This document shows positions 45,397 through 55,219 of a DNA stretch of 64,000 nucleotides, piece after piece. The DNA is from Ryuthela nishihirai (lineage: Eukaryota > Arthropoda > Arachnida > Araneae > Heptathelidae), in contig JAWZYU010000011.1 in the NCBI GenBank assembly GCA_038380435.1, positions 75,265,501-75,329,500 of the forward strand, read 5' to 3'. The first letter of the stretch is position 1, and each line of letters opens with the position of its first letter. Under the pieces are notes generated by a model. It had not been told where the DNA came from, made no database searches, and was given only the letters and a program-made list of their open reading frames with translations. The translations under genes and the position numbers were made by a program.

Positions 45397-45957
45397 GATT
45401 TTGTATTTTTTGATATATAATCAAACATATAAAATATTCAAAGAAGCAAAAAAAACATTCCCTCATTGCTATGATTAACATTGCTATTCCAAAATTATAA
45501 AGATACGGAAAACAATGACGATATTAATAATAATTCTATTATTTCTATTCAACACTGGTAACATTTTGATATTCCCTGAATATATTCCTGCCGACATCCA
45601 TATTAACAACTTTAGAGTCGATTCCTTTTCACTATTCAACTCTTATAGAGTCATATCTTCGGGTCTATCTCTAGTTGCTGATGCGACATAAAACTCCAAA
45701 TATGTAATCACAGTCATTCTTGGGATTCAGCTATTTTGTCTATTGATTACAGAAAAGTGCCTTTCAGAGGTAGAAGGATAATCTAATCCGATCCGAGGTA
45801 AAGGAAATCCCCTTTCACTTCGAATATAATGGAATAACAATCTTGAATAAAATTATACCTACTGATTATTTTACACTTTACATAAATGAAATGATATTTA
45901 TCATTGTTAGGTGCTTCAAACTCTTCATTAATTTTAGAACAAAAGTTATGCATTCTA

Positions 45958-46365
45958 GGTTGGGTTGATTTCTCTGAAAGGCACTTTTTTCCACACAGTG
46001 GCTAAATGGCCAAGTCACTAGGACCCCGAGGGCTCAGAGAAGGTTGGGGGAAGGGGAACCACTGGACAGCTGTTAGGGAGACAGATGGTACAGTCGCTCA
46101 AAAAAGTATCCGAACACTATGGTTGATAGTGCCATAGTGTTCGGATACTTTTTTGAGCGACTGTAGCCCTCCCGTCAAAGCCAACCAACGTGTTCTTTAA
46201 CGTGCACAGTGTATCGCTCATCCGCACGGTTTAATGTCTCATCCGACGGAGGGCCTTCCAAATCCGAGGGAAGGGTGGGGAGTTTTGCAGCGATAAATCT
46301 CAAAGCTGGCCTAACTAGGACTCGAAACTGAGAACTGGAGATTACGAGCCTAGTGCGCATTGAAA
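45958..46365 (-). mobile_element. F1 SINE interrupted by a MITE
   Basis: Tail at 45958-46010 and head at ~46310-46362 (inverted GACTCGAAACTGAGAACTGG). The 73-bp MITE at 46091-46163 splits the body between GACAGATGG and GCC(C)TCCCGTCAA; the young F1 copies read GACAGATGGTAGCCTCCC there. Confidence 0.88.
46091..46163. mobile_element. 73-bp MITE deletion derivative
   Basis: Two perfect 32-bp inverted arms (CAGTCGCTCAAAAAAGTATC...) around a 9-base loop, TTGATAGTG. TA at 46089-46090 and 46164-46165, with the empty site known from other F1 copies. Confidence 0.95.
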
Positions 46366-48477
46366 GGCGCAGTTTTAAATTGTCAAAGAAGTATATTGAA
46401 AATAAATGAATGTTTCTGACACTTAAGTCGAGTATTCCAGGCCTAACATTTTGCACAATATTCATCGTTTAAATACAGTTAAAATTTGCTATTAATCGTT
46501 AAAATTCTATTTTGTATTTTACCATATTTGGCCACTTGAAATATTGACCTTAGGCGACAATTTAGTCCTCTTAACGGTTCCACTAATTCGGCTAACGATG
46601 AACAATAACATTAACAGTTCCGAGGGAAAAATTTTATATTACGATTCCGTTGAACATTTTGCAATGATTTGCGTTTTCATGCTGCTAATATTTCAAGAGA
46701 TGCATCAGATGATAAGTAGAAATTCTATTTTTTTATCATTTTGAGGTAACAAAATTATTTCACGACTGAAGTCTCTACAGGTTGACTAGTCGCTGTGTCA
46801 AGGCGTTGCTTTTTCTTTTCGTTAAATACTCACTGGGAATGGTTCAAGACACATAATTGAAACATCAGAAGCAGCATTTTCTTCGTCTTCAAGAGCAGAT
46901 TCAGAGCTCATTTGGTGTCCTCTTTTCACGAGCGCTTGCCCAAATTGTTGTAAATCGGTTACTCTTTAAAACTTGTACTCTTCCGTTTCTAAGAAAACAT
47001 GATTTATGTTTTCGCCATTCATTTTCAAAGCTAAATTACTTATCTTGAGTCGGTAATCTTCATTGCTCGCCAAGTCTTGAAAGTCATATTTTATCTGCCT
47101 GTTAAACACCTTTTTTTTCCTCATTTTTCTTTCATTAGACTGCGCACCGGTGAATCAAAATAGAGACATCACCATTAAGCTGTTGAACATTCTCGAATTT
47201 TTTTCTTTATCATTTTATTCGTTCATCACGAGCACCGCTCCAAGTGGCAGCGCCTCCATTAAGCGAACGATGTTTCTCAGCAGACGCTAACTGACACCTG
47301 ATGTCGCTTCGGGAAGACGTGCACAGCTCTTTTCTCATGACATTCCGCCGTTAGGCGTCACAAGCAACCAGGTCTTAATCCTTTTCGGGTCGATAGTATT
47401 AAGGGTGGGATTCTGGTGCGAAGAGTGGGAGCGAAAATTTCCTGGTGGGTCGTTACTGAAACCATTGAGCACGACTTTCGCTCCCTCTTTATCTAATCGT
47501 CAAGATTTCTACCAAATGCATCACTTACAAAATAACAGTCAACAACATGTCGACAATGGAACATTCTGACATACATTAACAGAGAGTAGATTGTCTGGAC
47601 TTCAAATCTCTGACATTAGTTCATCGTAAATGCATCCAGTTTATACTTTGGTTCAGTGAAAATGCCCCATAATGGAAGAATGGATGGATTTGTCCGAACA
47701 TTCGCATGTTTGTTTAACATGATGAGTTGTGAAATGCTGAAGATGCAGGAACATCGCGAGGTATATGAATATTTCAAACAAAGCTCTGGATAATGCAGTG
47801 GTTTTAAAACTCAGCAAATGCTAACAATCAATTGTATACGGCAAAGTAAGTGTAGATGAATGAAACTGAACACCGAAACTAAAACTAAAACAACGTTGAA
47901 CTTCAAAATTAATATTACCTGGATAAGTAATGAAATGAGGCACTTGTCTATGAAGTATATTACTAGCATCTAATATTAAAATAACAGATGTGGAGGCTGA
48001 AGATGGGCGCAAATTTAAGTATAATTAAATCACTAATTAGAATGAAAAAAATGATTAGAAACCAAGAATATGAGGTATGAGATATTGGAAATTATAGGCG
48101 AAAATAGTCATGATGATATTATTTGGAATAATACATTAATAAAAATATGCAAATTGAGACAAATTTTAACTATCAATTTGTTGAAATCCCGCCCAGCTTC
48201 TGTCTGGAATTAATGGCATTAAAAGAGGGTCAGCAGGTGCTAATTGGCATAGAGCGGGAAGTGGAGCATGCGCTGTATATTTACATCATAACATGGATTG
48301 TTTAAAGCTGAGGAGTCCTGTGCAGAGGAGCCATCAGATTCATTGCATCCTTCAAAACAATTTCTGCTTGCTGCGATTGGAAACTGAAACTTCCGCTTTT
48401 CAATACGATGCTCAAGGCAATAGCAGTGAAGAGGAAATTTTCACACATTCTTAGCTCGATTAGCCTAACAGACTGGC
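46366..48477. other. No supported gene; GC-richer at 47150-47480
   Basis: The 47150-47480 stretch is less AT-rich and matches no repeat here, but it has no convincing frame. Confidence 0.4.
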
Positions 48478-48675
48478 TAATTAACTATTTATTATTAACT
48501 AATTAACCATTTATTATTAACTAATTAACTATTTAGTATTAACTAATTAAGTATTTATTATTAACTAATTAAGTATTTATTATTAACTAATTAAGTATTT
48601 ATTATTAACTAATTAACTATTCATTATGAAGTAATTAACTATTTATTATTAACTAATTAATTATTTATTATTTAC
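48478..48675. repeat. 22-bp tandem repeat, nine units
   Basis: Unit TAATTAACTATTTATTATTA + AC; starts every 22 bp from 48478 with no length change. Every unit keeps TAATTA, the core site of many homeodomain proteins. A minisatellite; any regulatory role is speculation. Confidence 0.93.
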
Positions 48676-48887
48676 TTATTATTAACTGTTTAAAACATCT
48701 TGCAATATGATAGGAAAATTCGAGGAATATTAAGAAAAATATGAAATTTTTGCTAAAAAAACTAAATAAACTAAAGGAAATATTTTTAATTTTAGGTGAA
48801 ATTTCTTATTTAAATATTTAATATACTTTTTTCTTTTGATTCGTAAGAATTTTAAGAAAAATACTGCTTCCATAGACCCTTGACCAG

Positions 48888-49280
48888 TACAGTAAGCGAA
48901 GGTTTTTACATGTACAGTACACGAAGGTTGCCAGATCACTAATTTCTAAAAGAAACGTTGCCAGATATTTTTTCTGAATTATGTAATCAACCATGGTGTT
49001 CGGATACTTTTTTGAGCCACTGTAGGTGGTCATATTATTTTGATACTAGATCGTGTGGGCTCACTCACGGAAATATTGAGCGTGTGCAATTACCGTTCAC
49101 AGCAAACTGGAGCGTGTACAGCAACTGCACACGCTCCAGATATTTTTCCTAAATTCTGCAATCACGTGACACGAAGGACAATCGTGATCACAATCACTAA
49201 TTTCTAAAAAAATCGTTACCAGATATTTTTTCTGAATTCTGTAATCAACCATAGTGTTCGGATACTTTTTTGAGCGACTG
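48888..49280. mobile_element. Compound MITE with spacer (copy 1)
   Basis: A right-hand MITE half (ACACGAAGGTTGCCAGATC to GAGCCACTG at 49022), then a ~110-bp spacer (GGTGGTCATATTATTTTGAT; GTGTGGGCTCACTCACGG; a CACACGCTCC hairpin), then a second MITE half ending GAGCGACTG at 49280 followed by TA. The spacer recurs inverted inside 53531-54103. The left half of the first MITE is lost. Confidence 0.8.
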
Positions 49281-49539
49281 TACGAAGGGGGCGGCAGGGC
49301 TGGAAAAGGTTGCGAACCGCTGATCTGAGTGAATCGAAACACCAAAGGAGAAGACGAGATTTAGTCACTACATGTTTTCAAATCTCGTTTTGTATAAGGC
49401 AATTCAAAAGAGACAATAATTTGAAACACATTTGGTAGCGCCGATTTCAGAGGAATCGGAACAATCAGATTTATTTATGCTAAAAAAAATTTACAATTTC
49501 AGTCTTAGAGTGCGGTGGTCAAGGGATTTACCCTGATCC
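49281..49539. other. No recognised feature
   Basis: Nothing supported. Confidence 0.45.
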
Positions 49540-49785
49540 AGTCCCGGATCTAAGAAAAAGTAAAGAATGGTGGGGGAAGGCTGCACGCGACATAATCGAG
49601 CCGGAAAGAGACCAAGAGACTGGATTTCCATTGAAGTGTAACATTTTCTCCTTCCTTTTAGAGGTTTAAAAAAATCACGAAAAATGCATGAAATATGCAG
49701 AAATTTAATATTTTTTGGCCATCATTACCCTTACTAGAATTATCAAAGGGTGGAGCCATGACCCCGATCCGACCTGGACCTGATT
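49540..49785 (-). mobile_element. hAT-type MITE, related to 27383
   Basis: Inverted relative to the 27-kb copy: AGACTGGATTTCCATTGAAG, CACGAAAAATGCATGAAAT and CATCATTACCCTTACTAG match it in order. Ends (CAGTCCCGGATCTAAG; CGATCCGACCTG) are decayed. No clean target duplication. Confidence 0.65.
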
Positions 49786-50237
49786 ATATTAGTCTTTCAC
49801 CTTTTCTCACACATATGGCGAGAAAACATAAAGTTTTCCTTTCAGAAGTTGAATGGCAAATTCCTTTTCTGCTGCCTAAGCATTAAGGAAATATTACTAT
49901 TCGCATTTCTCCCAACGATCCACTCATTCGAATTTCTACTGTTGAAGAGTGCAAAAGTCGGCAAACGAAAAACTTCACTCTCTTCGAAAACGGAAAACGT
50001 GTTCGCTAGAGGCGATATGTCTTCTTCCAGTTATTTATTATGTTGTCAACGACTTCAGAGGCAATAGCTGAATCAAGCAGTAAGGAAAGATTTTGAATAT
50101 TTAACGTCTAATCCAATTTGCTGAGTTTTCTCATTCTCACGTGAATCTGGAGATGATCAACATAAATATAATAAACTGCAAATCTAAAATACATTAAAAA
50201 TAAAAGATGCAAAAACTGCTAAATGAATAGTTCCCTC
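49786..50237. other. No recognised feature
   Basis: Nothing supported. Confidence 0.45.
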
Positions 50238-50745
50238 ATCATATACTGGAGATGAGATCGTGTTCGAGCTTTCGGACTCAGCACAAGGCCTCGGGTTCAG
50301 AAAATTTTAAAATTCAAATATTTCTTGAAATTGTGAATAGCTTAAAGGAAAATATTTTCGATTATGATTTCATAGTTTTAATTCCTTTAGTAATTAAAAA
50401 CAAGCACTATTTAGTTTACGTATTCTTTAGCTTTAATAAATGAATGGCTCTTTGCGTTTCTAATGATGTTAACCACGAACTTTCAGTTTCTACTAGATTT
50501 CTGATGTTTTTCATTCTAAAAAACACTAATATTTTATTTTTTGCCCTAAATTATTATAATTAATAATATAAAAATGAAATAAATGATTATATATGTGCAT
50601 TTCTGTATATATATGTTTTATGATGTGCCGAAGAAACTTTCCCCCCAAATTGTGGCTCAGGTGGGCTCGGGCGGACATGGGCACAATAACTTCGGGCTCG
50701 AGCTCAGAAATGTGAGCCGGAAATCAACTCTACTCTCGACCATAT
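50238..50745 (+). mobile_element. hAT element, second copy of the 11406 family
   Basis: Shared order: AATATAAAAATGAAATAAATGA, GCATTTCTGTATATATATG, TTTATGATGTGCCGAAGAAA, CCCCCAAATTGTGGCTC and CGGGCTCGAGCTCAG. Ends resemble TAGAGATG / GCCGGAAATCAACTCTA. Older than the 11-kb copy and without its three 42-bp repeats. Confidence 0.7.
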
Positions 50746-50974
50746 CAGGCAATCTCTTAGCTTACATTTGACAGATAACTGTTTACCTGTGGTGGAAAAG
50801 AGTGAGTAGAACAAAACTTTACAAATTTCCCCTCTTTGCTGAGGAGGAGTGGAGAAGGAAAGTTTTTTTTATGCAGCCTATGACACAATTTACATCATAA
50901 GTTTTCATTTCCTACATACGTTACAATGGGCCATTGGCAGAAGAATAGTTGTGTTATGTTAAACGTAAACGGTA

Positions 50975-51295
50975 CGGTTTCACACAAAATGGGCTAAATG
51001 ATCAGGTCACAAGAATCCCAATGCTCATACTGAGAAAGTTGACAGTAAACGCTGGATATCTGAGACAAATGGACGCTTCCCATCAAAGCCATCCAACGTG
51101 ATACTTAACGTGCAAAGTTAAGGAAACTACGCTTTACCTACCATTCCACGGACGACGGTCTTTATCATACCCATCGGGGCCCCTTCTCCCTGAGAGCAGA
51201 GTAGGTGCTGACGGAGATAAATCACAACGAAGGCAAAGTTGCAGCTTACGAAAATAGCGCGCTACTGACTGTCCTACTGACGACCCTGTCACTAA
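50975..51295 (-). mobile_element. F1 SINE, old
   Basis: GGGCTAAATGATCAGGTCAC, CATCAAAGCCATCCAACGTG, GACGGAGATAAATCACAACG and GCGCGCTACTGACTG occur in F1 order. Confidence 0.8.
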
Positions 51296-51949
51296 AGGTG
51301 TGATACTCTTAAGTTCATAAGATGACGATAAGATGACAATAATTTACAAGGAGTGGTAGCTCACAAAATGGGCACTTGAAATCAGGAGGAGTTAAGAATG
51401 TCTTAAGAGTGCAATGGCTAATGTAGAAGACGTTTTGTCAATAACTTTAAGCACCATATCTGTAGAAGACACTTGCCAACAATTATGCAGCAAGGTGTGA
51501 TGGCGTAGCTTGCCAATGCGAACAAAAAATAATATAATGAAATTACAGTATGATAAAAACATTATCATGTTTCATCTGTTATATTAAACATCCATATTCA
51601 AGGAAATACGAAGTTGTATGACTTGTGCTGCTACCTTCCTGCACACAGTAACAAGAAGCACAAAAAACCAGTGGCTCTTTCTTTTGTTTCTGCGCATGGC
51701 TGGTTTGCGAACAGATTTAAATTAATGAAAGAATATGGAAGAAATGCAGCGAACGATGCAACTGGGAGAAAAAAAAGTGCGTGTCTTGGTAGCATGAGGA
51801 GACGGGGATAAGTGGGTTAAGGAAAGATAATTTTGTTATAGCAGTTGCAAGGCACATGGAAAGTCTACTGATCTGTACTATAGATACAGTTTTTTATTGA
51901 GAAATATGGCGATCTTCATACAAACACTCTCTTAGATCTGCTTGCTGTT
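51296..51949. other. No recognised feature
   Basis: Nothing supported. Confidence 0.45.
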
Positions 51950-52217
51950 ACTAATCTCCATTCTTCCCTCGGTCAGGAAGAAGACAGGGGTAGACTTCGA
52001 AAGGCTGCCGTCCGTCGGATGGATGTTAAGCCGCGGCTCCATGTTCAGGAGAGTCTTATTATGAGCACGTTAAGGAGCAGGCTGGTGGTATTCGCGAAAG
52101 GCGTCTATTGTCTTCTAACAGTTGTCAGTGGATTCCAAACTTCTCTGAGTCATTGCGGTCCATGTGAGCTGACCATTTATCCTCCTGCGAGCAAAAAAGT
52201 GCCACTCAGCTAAGAAA
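51950..52217 (+). mobile_element. F1 SINE, 5'-truncated
   Basis: From AATCTCCATTCTTCCCTCGG through CGTCGGATGGATGTTAAGCC to GCAAAAAAGTGCCACTCAGC. Confidence 0.82.
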
Positions 52218-53530
52218 TGCTATTCATAATAAAGGAATTCCCATTGATCGTTTGATATTAAAAACAAATGAAAGAACTCTAAGTAACAGACAAAAGATTT
52301 TTATTCTAAATTAAAAAATAGTGATCATAGACCTTTCTAAATTCAGGCACGGTGAGCTGTGGGTACAGAGTGAATTTATTCAATGACAATAATATAGAAA
52401 TGTTTCCTATTATCTCCTTTTTTGATAAATGTAATAAGTGTAAGAGAATTAAAGAAATAATACTTTCACGTATTATTTTTTACATTTCGTCTTTTGGTAT
52501 TGGATCAATGTTTATCCAATCATTTGGAACTATTCCTTGCCTGATTGCAGCTGAATATAGCAATTCAAACTGAAATAACTGTACTCTTTAAAAACAAAGT
52601 GGTACTTTCTCACCATTGCCATTGACAGAAAATACGTTGTTCACTTTAAAAAGCGAACAACATATTTTCTGTCTCTAAGTTAACGTAGTCCTCGCCCATA
52701 ACTAAGCAAATGAAATTCTTTCTGCAGTAAACGATGTCGAAACACTCCTAACTCACTGTCTCCGTGAATTTCTTTCTTCTTGATGCAAAGTGCTCTGCCG
52801 CTCTTTTTATTACGTCGCTTTTCCGTATCTAAGTGAAGTCCACATTTAAATGGAGTTAACGCGGCTATTTATCATGCTGATGGAAATTAACCATCTCACC
52901 TCAGGGGAAACTAACGAATAAAACGACCACTCTTATTCATCTCTTATTTCTGAACTGAACTTCTTTCATGCGCAATCTGGGACTATTAAATCATCTTTTA
53001 TCTTCATCTTAGTGAACGTTGCTTCCCATTAACTGTCTTTAAGATACTTTGCGGGCAGAGAGGCTGACAAACCAGGAAGAAAGTATAATGCGAACAAAGC
53101 AACTGCTGTTGAGCATCTCAAATCTATTAAATCTGCACAAAGCGTAGATTTTAAATAATGACCAAAACTAATTCCAAATGCGTAGCTCGTGAGCTTTCTG
53201 TTCTTTAATAATTTCGTTCTTTCTTCCACTAGCACAAAAAAGTCACTTTGTATATATATCAATGGAAATGGCTACTTTCGCATTTGTTGCAAAGAAATGG
53301 GTCACAGCTTGAAAGAAGCCAAGTAATCGGATGGAGTTTCCCACGATAGCAAGCACATTAATTTCTTTGTTTCAGTCTTAATATTTTGCAGAATGTTAAA
53401 GTCTCTTAATGATAGCTGAGAATAAACTTTAATGAGAAATGTGCCCCATTTCCCTAGAATGATGCATGGGATTAGCCAAACGTGGCGCGTAATGTATGAC
53501 ACCGCCCTCATTAGGTAGAGAGCATTGGTA
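52218..53530. other. Unassigned, with one strong hairpin
   Basis: 52624-52673 folds as GACAGAAAATACGTTGTTC / GAACAACATATTTTCTGTC around a short A/T loop. No gene supported. Confidence 0.5.
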
Positions 53531-54103
53531 CAGTCGCTCAAAAAAGTATCCAAACACTAGGGTTGATTACAGAATTGAGAAAAAATATCTGGCAACGATT
53601 TTTTTAGAAATTAGTGATATGGCAACCTTCGTGTCACGTGATTACAGAATTGAGGAAAAATATCTGGAGCGTGTACAGCAACTGTATACGCTCCAGTTAC
53701 CGTTCACAGCAAACTGGAACGTGTGCAGTTACTGCACACGCTCCAGTTTGCTGTGAACGGGAACTGCACACGCTCAAATTTCCGTGAGTGAGCCCACACG
53801 ATCTAGTATCAAAATAATATGACCACCTACAATCGCTCAAAAAAGTATCCGAACACCATGGTTGATTACAGAATTCAGAAAAAATATCTGGCAACGTTTT
53901 TTTAGAAATTAGTGATCTTAGAGATTAGAAATTAGAGATTAGTGATTAGAAATTAGTAGATTTTAGAAATTAGTGATATGGCAACCTTCGTGTCACGTGA
54001 CACGAAGGTTGCCATATCACTAATTTCTAAAAAAATCGTTGCCAGATATTTTTCCTCAATTCTGTAATCAACCCTAGTGTTCGGGTACTTATTTGAGCGA
54101 CTG
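53531..54103. mobile_element. Compound MITE with spacer (copy 2), TA-flanked
   Basis: 573 bp. CAGTCGCTCAAAAAAGTATC starts at 53531, a second TIR (CAATCGCTCAAAAAAGTATC) starts at ~53831, and the inverse TIR ends at 54103; TA lies outside both outer ends. Between the first MITE half and the second MITE is a hairpin (CCGTTCACAGCAAACTGGAA...) and the spacer shared with 48888-49280. A short AGAAATTAGTGAT tandem expansion lies at 53904-53985. Confidence 0.85.
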
Positions 54104-54479
54104 TACCAATGCCTTACAGAGCACCAAAAAACTTCTAAAGAGAAACGGAAGAGAGATCAGTTTATTTCATTGATCCTGTCTTCTATGATCACTTGTTATA
54201 TTTCTGTCACTCTGCAGAGAACGGTGAAATTCAGAGGGCTATGTGGTGATCAGTTAAATCTTTTTTGATATGGATTACCTAATATGAATTTATCGTCATG
54301 ATTCAGGATTATTTTCTCCTTCACAGTACTCTCGCATGTCCAAAAGTAAGTCTCTAAACTGAATTTGCTGTATTGATAGACCTTTGAAAAGAGGGAAAAA
54401 ATACCACTGTGTTTTCTTTTCGATTTTTGGATATCAACATGAAAGGAGAATAAGCACAGGATATCAATTTGATCTCTCT
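54104..54479. other. No recognised feature
   Basis: Nothing supported. Confidence 0.45.
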
Positions 54480-54845
54480 GACCAGCATACCTGTGGATTG
54501 GTGAGTGAATCCCTACTCCATTTCGATCAGGTGGATCGGACCAGGGTGAATTTTACATCACCGCTGGAAATTCAGCTGCCAATCAAACGCCTAAAATTAA
54601 ATAAAGCCTCGGGTCAAGACAAAATATCGAACAGGATGCTCCAGCACCTTCCAAAGAAAGCCATTGTGCATCTCAGTTCGATATTTAATAATTTACTTCA
54701 AAATCTTATATTTCCTGATGTCTGGAAAAATGCTATCGTCAAGCTTTTACATAAACCAGGCAAGGACTCCGCTATTCAATTCAGCTACCGTCCTATCAGC
54801 TTGCTGTCTACAAGCTACAAGCTTGCTGTCTTTAAGTTATGCAGT
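54480..54845 (+). pseudogene. LINE C: Jockey-like RT N-terminal fragment
   Basis: RT from a Jockey-type LINE. IKRLKLNKASGQDKISNRML (54577-54640), LPKKAIVHLSSIFN, FPDVWKNAIVKLLHKPGKD (54712-54770) and SYRPISLLSTSYKL match the fingers region up to the conserved block before the first catalytic Asp. Then the frame leaves the family (AVFKLCSF...), helped by a local duplication of AGCTTGCTGTCT. No palm or YADD, so it is inactive. One frame is open over the whole stretch, suggesting it is younger than LINE G. Confidence 0.85.
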
Positions 54846-54964
54846 TTTAATTTTGATGGCTTATGGGAAAAATATAAGATTTTGGCAGTTCCATAACTGC
54901 AACTTAGGGGTCCCCGGGGACAAGATTCTTCTGCAACGAAAGTTGGCGACAATTGATGACACTA

Positions 54965-55060
54965 GTACAGTCAACTCTCGGGAGCTCTGTTCCTAGAAAT
55001 CTCCGCGTATATCGAAAACGCGTAAAACGGGAAGTGTATAAGGCTCAATACCCTGCAATA
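54965..55060 (+). mobile_element. Possible pogo/Tigger-type end
   Basis: TA|CAGTCAACTCTCGGGAGC then GCGTATATCGAAAACGCG resembles the ends of pogo-like elements. No second end found. Confidence 0.3.
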
Positions 55061-55219
55061 GATTAATGCGAACTTTCAAAATTAATTAGAAGATTATTTC
55101 ACCTGCTTTTAGCACATTCATGTTATGGGGAAAAAATTGAAAAAAGAAGAAAAAAAAACTAATTTTGCATTCATTTGATTAAAATATTTCAAAAAAATTT
55201 AAACGTTTCAACAAACATT

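Noticed and set aside
48478..48675. CRISPR array
   Set aside because: Units are contiguous with no unique spacers; a simple tandem repeat in animal DNA. The same holds for 1367-1738.
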